Shown: in pieces, positions 1 through 8,015 of the stretch | How the letters are laid out: each line of letters begins with the position of its first letter | How positions within the stretch are numbered: position 1 is the first letter of the stretch | Assembly: GCA_036676175.1 (NCBI GenBank) | Contig: JAKFDL010000087.1 | Coordinates: forward strand, 1-26,452 | Length of the DNA stretch: 26,452 nucleotides | From: Methylotenera_A sp036676175 | GTDB lineage: Bacteria > Pseudomonadota > Gammaproteobacteria > Burkholderiales > Methylophilaceae | Reading direction: 5' to 3' | Translations under genes and position numbers: made by a program | The notes under the pieces: model-generated | Told to the model about the DNA's origin: nothing | What the model saw: only the letters and a program-made list of their open reading frames with translations | Databases searched by the model: none

Positions 1-682
1 TATAGTTTTTACCGTTTTTTTCGAGTTCAATTTCTATGGAGTCACGTGTAGTGCCTGGCTCATCAAATGCAATCACCCGCTCCTCACCTAGTAAGGCATT
101 AACCAGGGTTGATTTACCTACATTCGGGCGACCCACAATGGCTATTCTTGGCACTTTATTATTGGGCATTTTTTCGTCTGGGTCAGGCTCAGGGAAATCC
201 TCTAGCGCCAATTCAATCAAATCTTTAACGCCTTCACCATGCGCAGAGGAAATAGACAATGGCTGGCCTAAACCTAACTCATGGAAATCTGCCGCTACCA
301 CTGCACGATTCATCCCTTCAGTCTTATTCACTGCTAACAATACCGGGCGCTGGGCACGGCGTAGTTTATCGGCAATAATAAATTCCTGCGGTGTCATGCC
401 AGCGCGACCATCGACAATAAAAATCACCACATCGGCTTCATCAATCGCCAGCAAAGTTTGCTTGGCCATTTCTTTTAAAATGCCTGACTCTGCAGTGGGT
501 TCAAAGCCACCGGTATCAATTACTAAATAGGGTTTGCTGCTGCCAATACCGCGACCATAATGGCGGTCACGTGTGAGGCCAGGTAAGTCCGCTACTAGCG
601 CGTCACGGCTTTTGGTCAGGCGATTAAAAAGGGTAGATTTGCCAACGTTGGGACGGCCAACGAGTACGATGGTGGGTAACAT
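1..682 (-). CDS. der: GTPase Der (EngA), N-terminal half, cut by window edge
   Basis: Der is an essential GTPase with two tandem G domains that acts in late assembly of the 50S ribosomal subunit. Reading the minus strand from the ATG at 682 gives MLPTIVLVGRPNVGKSTLFN, a G1/P-loop of the first G domain. Next come LPGLTRDR, DTGGFE (G3) and NKTEG (G4). A second P-loop, VGRPNVGKSTLVN, followed by DEPGTTRD, lies close to the left edge, so the paired-GTPase design that defines Der is visible. About 227 codons are present, roughly half the usual length of 450-490; the rest of the second G domain and the KH-like C-terminal domain lie outside the window. The gene follows bamB by 25 bases, as in the standard yfgM-bamB-der order, and is probably cotranscribed with it. 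Confidence 0.97.
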   Translation of the reverse strand, partial: MLPTIVLVGRPNVGKSTLFNRLTKSRDALVADLPGLTRDRHYGRGIGSSKPYLVIDTGGFEPTAESGILKEMAKQTLLAIDEADVVIFIVDGRAGMTPQEFIIADKLRRAQRPVLLAVNKTEGMNRAVVAADFHELGLGQPLSISSAHGEGVKDLIELALEDFPEPDPDEKMPNNKVPRIAIVGRPNVGKSTLVNALLGEERVIAFDEPGTTRDSIEIELEKNGKNY

Positions 683-707
683 AATGATTTACTGAGGCAC
701 TTGTTTA

Positions 708-2126
708 TTACTGCTCTGGGCTAGGCAACCTAATGCCTGGGCCGCTGTTGTCTTGGTTGTTGCTGTCTGGAAGCAAGATTGACTCATTGTTCTGAAACAA
801 AATGCTGCGTTCTGAACTGGGCTCTGCCAACGATTCTGGTGCTTGCAGATCAGATGGTGCTGTTTCTGACTCAGGAATCGCGGGCTCCGGTGCTGCTTCA
901 GCATTGGGTTTTGAAGCCGGAACTGGCTTTGTGGTTGATTTAACATTGTTTTCGTCAATGCTAATCGCATACAAACCACCATCGCGTGTTTCTGCAATCA
1001 ATTGATTTGATTTAGTGCCCGCAATCAATGACATCACGGGGTTACTATCTAGCTTGATACGTGCGGCAAATTTGCCTTCTTCGCGAGTTAAAAAGTGTAA
1101 GTAACCCTCTAAGTCACCTACCGCAATTACATTGCCCATTGGCAACGGCGCGGTTAGACGTCGATTTGCCAATGCACCTTGTCGCCAAAAGGTTTTGCCA
1201 GAAGTGTAATCCAGCGAATAAACAGCGCCTAATGTGTGCGTAACAAAAATTTTGCCATCTTCCGCATTTAAACCACTGTAACTTGAAATATCACGGTTCC
1301 ACAACACGCGACCAGATGCACGATCTACTGCTGCAATTTTACCTTGATAAGCAACCGCATATACCAAGGCACCGTCAACCACTGGTAGGCTCGTAATGTC
1401 GGCAATACGCTCAATTTCAGTCACACCCCTGGGTTGCGCAACAGTAGCTTCCCATATTAACTTGCCGTTATCGGCACGGATAGCTACCATTTTACCACCT
1501 GCAAAACCCGCGTATATGGCACCACTATCGACTACCACGCCGACACTACTGCGCAATGTCAGCGCTGGATTAATCCGTTCGTATACCCATTTTCGATTAC
1601 CATCGCTGGCATCCAACCCATAGATACGGTTATCTCCAGAACGCGCAATGACGATACCGTCAAAATAACGTGGGACACTTAAAATCTCGCTTGAAAGTCT
1701 AGCTTTCCACACCAGTTTGCCAGATACGTCATAAGCAAATACGTTACCCTTGCTACTACCAACCAGGACAATTCCAGCACCAACACCCACCCCGCCACTA
1801 ATTGGCTCACCTACATTCACTTGCCATATCTGGCGACCACTCACTGGGTCTAGCTTGGTAATTTCACCCTCTGCATTGGCAGCATATACCGCAGTGGAAT
1901 CAAGCGCGGGCGTATAGTCAAATTTTTCGGTTTTGCCTACGTTGCTGGACCAATCCATTTTCACCACATGTGTTGGCTGGATATCTTCTAATGCCGCTGG
2001 CGGGTTAGGTGGTTCACGGCCAAATACCCTATCGGCAAAATCCTGGCGCAACTCAGTCAAGGTACTGCAAGCAGTGATGCCTAGCAAACTTAAAAGTAAA
2101 AATAATCGGAGGTTTGTGCGTCTCAT
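708..2126 (-). CDS. bamB: Outer membrane assembly lipoprotein BamB
   Basis: BamB is the beta-propeller lipoprotein of the BAM complex, which folds beta-barrel proteins into the outer membrane. I chose the ATG at 2126 because it yields a compact lipoprotein signal: MRRTN, a leucine-rich core, then the lipobox ITAC with Cys20 as the lipidated residue. A TTG at 2159 overlaps the yfgM stop (TTGA) and would add 11 residues; it could couple translation but would spoil the short signal peptide. The body shows repeated PQQ/WD-like propeller blades with the motif pattern 'ALDxxxGxxxW' (for example SGRQIWQVN, SGKLVWKAR, NGKLIWEA, SGRVLWNRD, SGKTFWRQG). At about 472 residues it is longer than the usual 380-400; the excess is a Pro/Ser/Glu-rich tail of about 75 residues. 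It lies between yfgM and der, the canonical position. Confidence 0.95.
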   Translation of the reverse strand: MRRTNLRLFLLLSLLGITACSTLTELRQDFADRVFGREPPNPPAALEDIQPTHVVKMDWSSNVGKTEKFDYTPALDSTAVYAANAEGEITKLDPVSGRQIWQVNVGEPISGGVGVGAGIVLVGSSKGNVFAYDVSGKLVWKARLSSEILSVPRYFDGIVIARSGDNRIYGLDASDGNRKWVYERINPALTLRSSVGVVVDSGAIYAGFAGGKMVAIRADNGKLIWEATVAQPRGVTEIERIADITSLPVVDGALVYAVAYQGKIAAVDRASGRVLWNRDISSYSGLNAEDGKIFVTHTLGAVYSLDYTSGKTFWRQGALANRRLTAPLPMGNVIAVGDLEGYLHFLTREEGKFAARIKLDSNPVMSLIAGTKSNQLIAETRDGGLYAISIDENNVKSTTKPVPASKPNAEAAPEPAIPESETAPSDLQAPESLAEPSSERSILFQNNESILLPDSNNQDNSGPGIRLPSPEQ

Positions 2127-2155
2127 ATCGGTAGCAATTAGCCTAAGGCGTAAAT

Positions 2156-2782
2156 TCAAGCCCCTAAAGATTCAAGTTTTTGCTGTGTGTACTGATGCAA
2201 TTTACCCTGCATATCCAAATGATTCAGCGCATTCTCAAACGCTTTTTTAGCTTCTGCTTGTTTGCCTTGCGCTAAATACAGGTCGCCTTGCAAGCTTGCT
2301 TTTAAACCTTCATAACCCTTGTCATCAATAGCCGCCAGCACTTTGTGGGCTTCATCATAACTTTTCTCTTCAAACAAGATATTAGCCAACTGTAAGCCGG
2401 CAATGGCTTTCACAGCACTTTCTTTGGCATTTTTAATTGCCCATTCCAACTGTGATTTAGCACTTTTGTCATCATTGGCAGCGAAATTGGCTTTTGCTGC
2501 AAACACCGCAGCACGGCCTGCATAGGGTGTACCTGAGTAACTGTTCATCAATTTGGCGGACTGCGTTTTAATTTCAGCAGTCTTGCTGATGTCGGTTACA
2601 ACTAAGGCTTGGTAAAGCTCAGAAGCCTCAACTGCCTTTTTGTTTTGGTAGTAGCCGTATGCCTGCCAAGAGGCGTAAGCGATTAAGGCGGCTAATACTA
2701 GATTAATCGCCATTTTCCCATTTTTGTTCCACCAAGCTTTAAATTCGTCTAACTGCTCTTGCTCTTCTAAATCGTATGCCAT
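2156..2782 (-). CDS. yfgM: YfgM-type ancillary SecYEG translocon / TPR membrane protein
   Basis: The 208-residue protein starts MAYDLEEQEQLDEFKAWWNK, typical of the YfgM family (tetratricopeptide-like, DUF2133). It has one membrane segment at about residues 25-45 (INLVLAALIAYASWQAYGYY), so it is a type II inner-membrane protein with a periplasmic TPR domain built from alanine-rich helices (YAGRAAVFAAKANFAANDDK and similar). In E. coli YfgM associates with SecYEG and the periplasmic chaperone PpiD and helps hand over exported proteins. The gene sits directly before bamB, as in E. coli, with 29 bases between its stop and the preferred bamB ATG. A GGTGGA ribosome site lies about 9 bases before its ATG. 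In the usual order hisS precedes it immediately; here three other genes intervene. Confidence 0.93.
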   Translation of the reverse strand: MAYDLEEQEQLDEFKAWWNKNGKMAINLVLAALIAYASWQAYGYYQNKKAVEASELYQALVVTDISKTAEIKTQSAKLMNSYSGTPYAGRAAVFAAKANFAANDDKSAKSQLEWAIKNAKESAVKAIAGLQLANILFEEKSYDEAHKVLAAIDDKGYEGLKASLQGDLYLAQGKQAEAKKAFENALNHLDMQGKLHQYTQQKLESLGA

Positions 2783-2859
2783 ATTTTTAAATCCACCATA
2801 TTTTTAATATCTAAAAGCTAATCCAAAATCTTAAAATACTTGTCTTGCTAAATGATCTA

Positions 2860-3672
2860 TTAAGCCGCCTTGCGGCCAGGGATCGCACTTAATAGTTGTT
2901 GTGTGTAGGCTTGCTGGGGAGTGTTATAAATTGCATCTACTTTGCCCTGCTCTACAATCTTTCCTTTATTCATTACTACAATTTCGTCAGCCATATGACG
3001 CACTACACGTAAATCATGGCTGATAAAGACATAGCTCAAACGCATTTCTGCTTGCAACTCTTTTAGTAGCAGTAAAATCTGTGCCTGTACAGAAACATCC
3101 AAAGCCGATACGGGCTCATCGCACACCACGACTTTTGGATTCAACACCAAAGCACGTGCAATGCCAATGCGCTGGCGTTGCCCACCCGAAAACTGGTGTG
3201 GGTACTTAAGCGCATCGTCTGCACTCAATCCTACCCGCAACAACATTTGCAGCATTCTTTGTTTTTGCTCAGAGGCAGTGCCTAAGCCATGGATCAGCAA
3301 GCCTTCTGCTACAATTTCGCCCACTTTCATACGTGGATTCAATGATGCAAAAGGATCTTGAAATACCATTTGCAAGTGTTTACGCACGTCGCGCAGTGCC
3401 TGGCCTTGTAATTTAGCTAGATCCTGCCCTTCAAAAATTACTTCACCACTATCAAACGGGTGCAATTGTAACAGACAACGCGCTAATGTGGATTTACCGC
3501 TGCCAGATTCACCTACAACTGCCAGCGTTGAGCCTGCTTTCAAGGAAATACTCACATCGTCGAGCGCCCTCACCTGGCTACTGCCAAAACCAAATCGGCC
3601 ACTGCGCTGGCTATAGGTTTTGACTAAATGATTGGCTTGTAAAATGATGTTTTGTGAATCTTGTTGGCTCAT
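2860..3672 (-). CDS. Opp/Dpp-type ABC transporter ATPase (OppF/DppF-like)
   Basis: This 270-residue protein is an ATP-binding subunit of the peptide/nickel ABC importer family. It shows Walker A GESGSGKST (about residues 54-62), the Q-loop in MVFQDPFASLNPR, the signature FSGGQRQR, Walker B VVVCDEPVSALD and the H-loop ISHDLRVV. The C-terminal stretch with YTQQLLSAIPG matches the extra oligopeptide-transporter domain seen in OppF/DppF. Its ATG overlaps the stop of the upstream ATPase gene by four bases (ATGA), so the two are surely cotranslated and probably form a heterodimer. No permease or substrate-binding protein gene is nearby, so the substrate cannot be told. An alternative comparison is YejF, where the two ATPases are fused. 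A 77-base gap separates it from yfgM. Confidence 0.9.
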   Translation of the reverse strand: MSQQDSQNIILQANHLVKTYSQRSGRFGFGSSQVRALDDVSISLKAGSTLAVVGESGSGKSTLARCLLQLHPFDSGEVIFEGQDLAKLQGQALRDVRKHLQMVFQDPFASLNPRMKVGEIVAEGLLIHGLGTASEQKQRMLQMLLRVGLSADDALKYPHQFSGGQRQRIGIARALVLNPKVVVCDEPVSALDVSVQAQILLLLKELQAEMRLSYVFISHDLRVVRHMADEIVVMNKGKIVEQGKVDAIYNTPQQAYTQQLLSAIPGRKAA

Positions 3673-4520
3673 GCGGCTGCCTTATCTTCTTTTAACCACG
3701 CATAATCAATTGGCTTAAGTTCTTTTTTACCTTCCGCATCAGGCACACAGGCTAACAGTGCTTTTGTGTAAGGGTGTTTTGGCTTGGTTAGCACGTCTTT
3801 TTTGCTGCCTGTTTCAACAATTTCACCCCGAAACATCACAATCACATCATCGGCAATATCAGCCACCACACCAAAATCGTGGGTAATAAATAACATAGCC
3901 ATATTCATGCGTGTTTTCAATGTATCAAGCAACTGTAAAATTTGTGCTTGCACGGTTACATCCAAAGCAGTGGTCGGCTCATCGGCAATTAATAGTGCAG
4001 GCTCGCAAGCGATACTCATGGCGATCATTACACGTTGGCGCTGCCCCCCCGAAAGTTCATCAGGATAACTAATGGCGCGCTCTGGCGGAATGCCGACCTG
4101 TGTGAGCAAAGCTGCAATTTTATCTTTTAAGGCTTGGCCTTTTAAGCCCAAATGCGCGGTTAAACTTTCGCCTATCTGGTAACCCACGGTCAGTACAGGG
4201 TTAAGTGAAGTCATCGGCTCTTGAAAAATCATGCCGACCTTTGCACCACGAATAGATTGCAGTGACTTTTCAGCCAGCCGAGTAATATCTTGCCCTTGAA
4301 ACACAATATTACCACTGGCTTGCAGCTGCTTTGATAGCAAACTCATGATGCTCAACGCGGTGAGGCTTTTGCCACTACCCGACTCACCCACGATGCACGT
4401 GGTTTTGCCTGCTGATAAGGTCAAGCTGACGTTATTCACCAACAAGCGGCTTGGCTCGTTTTGGGGGGTAATACTGAGGTTAGTAATCTTTAAAATTTCG
4501 CTCACGAATTTACCAGTCAC
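3669..4520 (-). CDS. Opp/Dpp-type ABC transporter ATPase (OppD/DppD-like)
   Basis: This 283-residue partner ATPase has Walker A GESGSGKS (about residues 45-52), Q-loop MIFQEPMTSLNPV, signature LSGGQRQR, Walker B LLIADEPTTALD and H-loop ITHDFGVV. The C-terminal part with PYTKALLACVPD is the OppD-type extension. The start used here is a GTG at 4520, abutting the stop of the SIMPL gene, with an AGAG element a few bases upstream. A second GTG at 4505 (VSEILKITNL) also begins a sensible protein, so the first five residues are uncertain. It is packed between the SIMPL gene (no gap) and the OppF-like gene (four-base overlap), pointing to one transcription unit. Without a permease in view, transport of oligopeptides is a family-level guess only. 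Confidence 0.9.
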   Translation of the reverse strand: MTGKFVSEILKITNLSITPQNEPSRLLVNNVSLTLSAGKTTCIVGESGSGKSLTALSIMSLLSKQLQASGNIVFQGQDITRLAEKSLQSIRGAKVGMIFQEPMTSLNPVLTVGYQIGESLTAHLGLKGQALKDKIAALLTQVGIPPERAISYPDELSGGQRQRVMIAMSIACEPALLIADEPTTALDVTVQAQILQLLDTLKTRMNMAMLFITHDFGVVADIADDVIVMFRGEIVETGSKKDVLTKPKHPYTKALLACVPDAEGKKELKPIDYAWLKEDKAAA

Positions 4521-5288
4521 TCACTCTATGTTGTAAACAATCGTCACTACAACCCGCGCTGTTTTTTCAATGGTAGATTTATCATAAGTACCGCCGTAAC
4601 TGTCGTCACTGGCCTCGCCACCTTTAGCCAAGATGTAGAATGCACCTTGGTTGGCAGATTTCATCACGCCTACTTTTACACCGTCTTGCTTAACAAATTC
4701 TGTGGCACGGCTCCGTGCATTTTGCGTGGCATCGGCAATCAACGACATTTTGACTTGTTCCAAGCCACTCACTAAATATTGAGGTGGCTGCGCAGTAATC
4801 GGGTGATTATCAGCACGCAGTTGTAAAACGGCTTGATTCGCTTGCGTGATTTTATCTAAATCTTTACTGCTGATGACCACTGACTGGTAAGCATCGAAGC
4901 CTTTACGTACTTGGCGGGGCGTATCTTTGATAAAGATTTCTTCATAGTGATCAGCAATCCCTTCCACACTCCAATCCCAAGTTTCTTCGGGTAAGCCTTG
5001 TTTAATCAAAAAAGCCTCAAGCACTTTGCGCTCTGCGGCTAATTTTTCTAATGCGCCGCGTTGTTCAGCGTCGGTCACGCCAATATTCAGCATCCAGGTG
5101 GCGCTATCAGCCGAAATAGGTTTTTCGGCTAAGCCTTTTACAGTAATACTTTGCTGCCCTGATACAGCACGCTTGGCTTGCACCCCTAAAATAAAGGCAG
5201 CACTGGCCATGCCAATAGCCAACAATAAACCCAGCACGATAATTGCATTAGAAAATTGGCTAGAATTTAATTGTTTGGTTTCGTTCAT
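4521..5288 (-). CDS. SIMPL-domain (DUF541) membrane-anchored periplasmic protein
   Basis: The 255-residue protein has a short charged N-terminus, then a hydrophobic segment at about residues 16-36 (IIVLGLLLAIGMASAAFILG) that should act as a signal anchor or uncleaved signal. The rest looks like the SIMPL/DUF541 domain: QQSITVKGLAEKPISADSA, an alpha/beta body with repeated paired helices, and the terminal strand TARVVVTIVYNIE. Members of this family (named from mouse SIMPL; bacterial homologues include YggE and BP26) are periplasmic or surface proteins with no settled biochemical role. The ATG at 5288 has GGGAG at a good distance, embedded in the last codons of hisS, and only three bases separate the two genes. 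It therefore looks translationally linked to hisS and to the ABC ATPases downstream. Confidence 0.85.
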   Translation of the reverse strand: MNETKQLNSSQFSNAIIVLGLLLAIGMASAAFILGVQAKRAVSGQQSITVKGLAEKPISADSATWMLNIGVTDAEQRGALEKLAAERKVLEAFLIKQGLPEETWDWSVEGIADHYEEIFIKDTPRQVRKGFDAYQSVVISSKDLDKITQANQAVLQLRADNHPITAQPPQYLVSGLEQVKMSLIADATQNARSRATEFVKQDGVKVGVMKSANQGAFYILAKGGEASDDSYGGTYDKSTIEKTARVVVTIVYNIE

Positions 5289-5291
5289 GCT

Positions 5292-6584
5292 TTACTCCCC
5301 AATAAAACTGCGCACTTCGTTTAGTTTACAGCGTTTTTGCTCACCCACCTGTAATAAAGGTTTTAGGGAGATCTCACCCACTGCCGCTTCGTCGTCACCC
5401 AAAATCGCCGCATAGCGCGCACCACTTCTATCGGCTTTTTTCATTTGCGATTTAAAACTTCCGCCACCCGCGTGTAATATGACATTAAGACCTGCTTCAC
5501 GCAACGTTTCTGCAGCTGAAAACGCTTGCTGTTCTGCCTGCTCACCCACATTGACCAGATAAATATCCGGTGCATTATTCGCCGTTACACCATATTCCTG
5601 CATGAGCAAAAACACGCGCTCTAAGCCAATAGCAAATCCACAGGCAGGTGTTGCATTGCCGCCCATGCGTTCCACCAACGTATCATATCTGCCACCACCG
5701 GCAATGGTGCCTTGCGCCCCAAGCTTGGTGGTTACCCATTCAAATACGGTACGGTTGTAATAATCTAGCCCGCGCACCAAACGATGATTGATACTGTAGG
5801 CAATGCCCGCTTGCTGCAACAACTGACATAGTTTTTCAAAATGGGTTCGACTGGATTCACCTAACCCATCCATCAATTTGGGTGCGGCCTCACACATGGC
5901 TTGCATGCGTGGATTTTTGCTATCTAAAATACGCAACGGATTCGTATGCAAACGACGCTTAGCGTCTTCGTCCAATACATCAGTGTGTTTTTCAAAATAG
6001 GCAATCAAGGTATTTCGATAGGCTGCGCGCTCATCTGCATCGCCGATGCTATTGATCTGCAGTGCTACCTCTTTAATGCCAAGCGCCTGCCACAGCCGCG
6101 CTAACAGTACGATTTGCTCCGCATCGACCTCTGGCGATTCGAAGCCAAATGCTTCTACGCCAATTTGATGAAATTGTCTTTGCCGGCCTTTTTGCACATT
6201 CTCATGGCGAAACATTGCCCCGCTATACCACAGCCGCACCGGGCCATTGTAGGTCAGGTTATTTTCTATCACTGCCCGCACGCAACCCGCCGTGCCTTCC
6301 GGGCGCAAGGTGAGTTTGTCGCCATTGAGCGCATCTGTCCACGCGTACATTTCTTTCTCAACAATATCGGTATGCTCGCCCACACTGCGCACAAATAAAT
6401 CAGTCGCTTCCACAATCGGCATGCGGATATTATCGTAGCCATACTGGCTAAGGATGGCTCTGGCGATGTCCTCCAGCTTAAACCACAATGGCGTATGCTC
6501 AGGCAAAATATCGTAGAAGCCCTTAATACTTTGAATCTTTTGTTGCGGTTTTTGTTGCGCTTTTTGTATTAGGTCTTCAGCCAT
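5292..6584 (-). CDS. hisS: Histidine--tRNA ligase
   Basis: HisS charges tRNA-His with histidine in the cytoplasm. The 430-residue protein carries the class II synthetase signatures: IKGFYDILPEHTPLW at the N-terminus, motif 2 GAMFRHENVQKGRQRQFHQI, the histidine-specific loop LVRGLDYYNRTVFEW, and motif 3 ACGFAIGLERVFL, followed by an anticodon-binding domain (about residues 335-425). Length matches the family. The N-terminus has an extra Gln/Lys-rich stretch (IQKAQQKPQQKIQS) before the conserved part. The ATG at 6584 is not preceded by a recognisable Shine-Dalgarno sequence; the upstream bases are AATACCTCAAA. It lies 132 bases after ispG, the largest gap within this gene block. Confidence 0.97.
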   Translation of the reverse strand: MAEDLIQKAQQKPQQKIQSIKGFYDILPEHTPLWFKLEDIARAILSQYGYDNIRMPIVEATDLFVRSVGEHTDIVEKEMYAWTDALNGDKLTLRPEGTAGCVRAVIENNLTYNGPVRLWYSGAMFRHENVQKGRQRQFHQIGVEAFGFESPEVDAEQIVLLARLWQALGIKEVALQINSIGDADERAAYRNTLIAYFEKHTDVLDEDAKRRLHTNPLRILDSKNPRMQAMCEAAPKLMDGLGESSRTHFEKLCQLLQQAGIAYSINHRLVRGLDYYNRTVFEWVTTKLGAQGTIAGGGRYDTLVERMGGNATPACGFAIGLERVFLLMQEYGVTANNAPDIYLVNVGEQAEQQAFSAAETLREAGLNVILHAGGGSFKSQMKKADRSGARYAAILGDDEAAVGEISLKPLLQVGEQKRCKLNEVRSFIGE

Positions 6585-6716
6585 TTTGAGGTATTTGTTA
6601 ATTAATTAATATGTTTAGCAAATGAGCAAAAAAATATGCCCTGCGAGGCAATATCCATGCGGCCGGCAGAGCACAGCTCGAAGGGATTGTGTTTTAGCTT
6701 AAGCGCTAGCTTACGT

Positions 6717-8006
6717 TCAGGCATTATTCACGGCACGAATCGGAATCACTTTTTGTGCTTCATATGTGGTGCGCAACTTACCACCTTCTGCATAGTTTTT
6801 TTGCACATATTCTTCCACAATCGCTTGAAATTCTTGTGCAATATAGTCGCCTTTTAACGTCACGGTTTTTACGCCATCGACAAATACTGGCGCGACAGGT
6901 GTCTCACCAGTGCCCGGCAAGCTAATGCCAATATTCGCCAGTTTAGATTCACCAGGGCCATTCACCACGCAGCCCATCACCGCCACGCTCATATCCTCCA
7001 CGCCTGGATAGGCTTTACGCCAAACCGGCATTTGCGTGCGCAAATAGCTTTGAATCTGCATGGCAAGCTCTTGAAAATAGGTCGAAGTCGTGCGCCCGCA
7101 ACCTGGACAGGCTGTCACTAAAGGGGTAAATGAGCGGATACCCATCGTTTGCAGAATCTCTTGTGCCACTACTACTTCTTTGGTGCGGCTTTCGTTAGGC
7201 TCAGGCGTGAGGCTGACACGTATGGTGTCGCCAATGCCTTCTTGAAGTAATAACGACAGCGCAGCGGTTGAGGCGACGATGCCTTTGCTGCCCATGCCCG
7301 CCTCGGTGAGCCCTAAATGCAGGGGATAATCGCAACGTTTGGCCAGCTCACGATACACTTTCACTAAATCCTGCACGTTACTCACCTTGCAGGAAATAAT
7401 AATCTGGTTCGGCTGCAAGCCAATATCCACGGCTTGCTGAGCACTTTCCAATGCAGATTGAATCAGTGCTTCACGCATCAATTCATCGGCAGATAATGGA
7501 TTGGCAAGCTTGCCATTATCATCCATCATTTGTGCCATTTTGGCCTGATCTAGGCTACCCCAGTTCACCCCGATGCGCACACTTTTTTGGTATTGGATGG
7601 CCGCTTCAATCATTGAGGCGAATTGCTCGTCCCGCTTGCTGCCTTTGCCCACATTGCCCGGATTAATGCGATATTTTGCCAGTGCCTTGGCACAATCCGG
7701 GTAAGCCGCTAGCAGCTTATGGCCGTTGTAATGAAAATCGCCTACCAATGGCACATTGCAGCCCAAGTCATCTAAGCCTTTGCGGATAGCGCCAACTTGC
7801 GCCGCCGCTTCAGGTGAGTTGACGGTTATGCGCACCACTTCGCTACCTGCCTGCCATAACTCATATACCTGCTGAATCGTTGAATCTGCATCAGCAGTAT
7901 CTGTATTGGTCATGCTTTGCACCACAACCGAAGCCACTGCCGTGCCTTTTAAACCACCACCAACAGGCACATGGCCTATCATTACCTGTAAAGAATTACG
8001 TCGCAT
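6717..8006 (-). CDS. ispG: 4-hydroxy-3-methylbut-2-enyl diphosphate synthase (flavodoxin), IspG/GcpE
   Basis: IspG converts 2-C-methyl-D-erythritol 2,4-cyclodiphosphate to HMBPP in the MEP route to isoprenoids, using a [4Fe-4S] cluster. The cluster motif is plain: CPGCGR (Cys300 and Cys303 from the ATG used) and GCVVNGPGE (Cys346), with Glu353 as the usual fourth ligand. The N-terminal TIM-barrel shows VVVQSMTNTDTAD, VRITVNSPEAA and INPGNVG. At about 429 residues it has the length and central insert typical of the proteobacterial form. I prefer the ATG at 8006; a TTG at 8012 would add two residues. The rodZ-like stop ends at 8016, so the genes nearly touch and are likely cotranscribed. Confidence 0.97.
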   Translation of the reverse strand: MRRNSLQVMIGHVPVGGGLKGTAVASVVVQSMTNTDTADADSTIQQVYELWQAGSEVVRITVNSPEAAAQVGAIRKGLDDLGCNVPLVGDFHYNGHKLLAAYPDCAKALAKYRINPGNVGKGSKRDEQFASMIEAAIQYQKSVRIGVNWGSLDQAKMAQMMDDNGKLANPLSADELMREALIQSALESAQQAVDIGLQPNQIIISCKVSNVQDLVKVYRELAKRCDYPLHLGLTEAGMGSKGIVASTAALSLLLQEGIGDTIRVSLTPEPNESRTKEVVVAQEILQTMGIRSFTPLVTACPGCGRTTSTYFQELAMQIQSYLRTQMPVWRKAYPGVEDMSVAVMGCVVNGPGESKLANIGISLPGTGETPVAPVFVDGVKTVTLKGDYIAQEFQAIVEEYVQKNYAEGGKLRTTYEAQKVIPIRAVNNA

Positions 8007-8015
8007 CGTCAATAA

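Noticed and set aside
36..530. Plus-strand 164-codon frame at the left edge
   Set aside because: It is the shadow of der on the opposite strand; der has two intact P-loop motifs.
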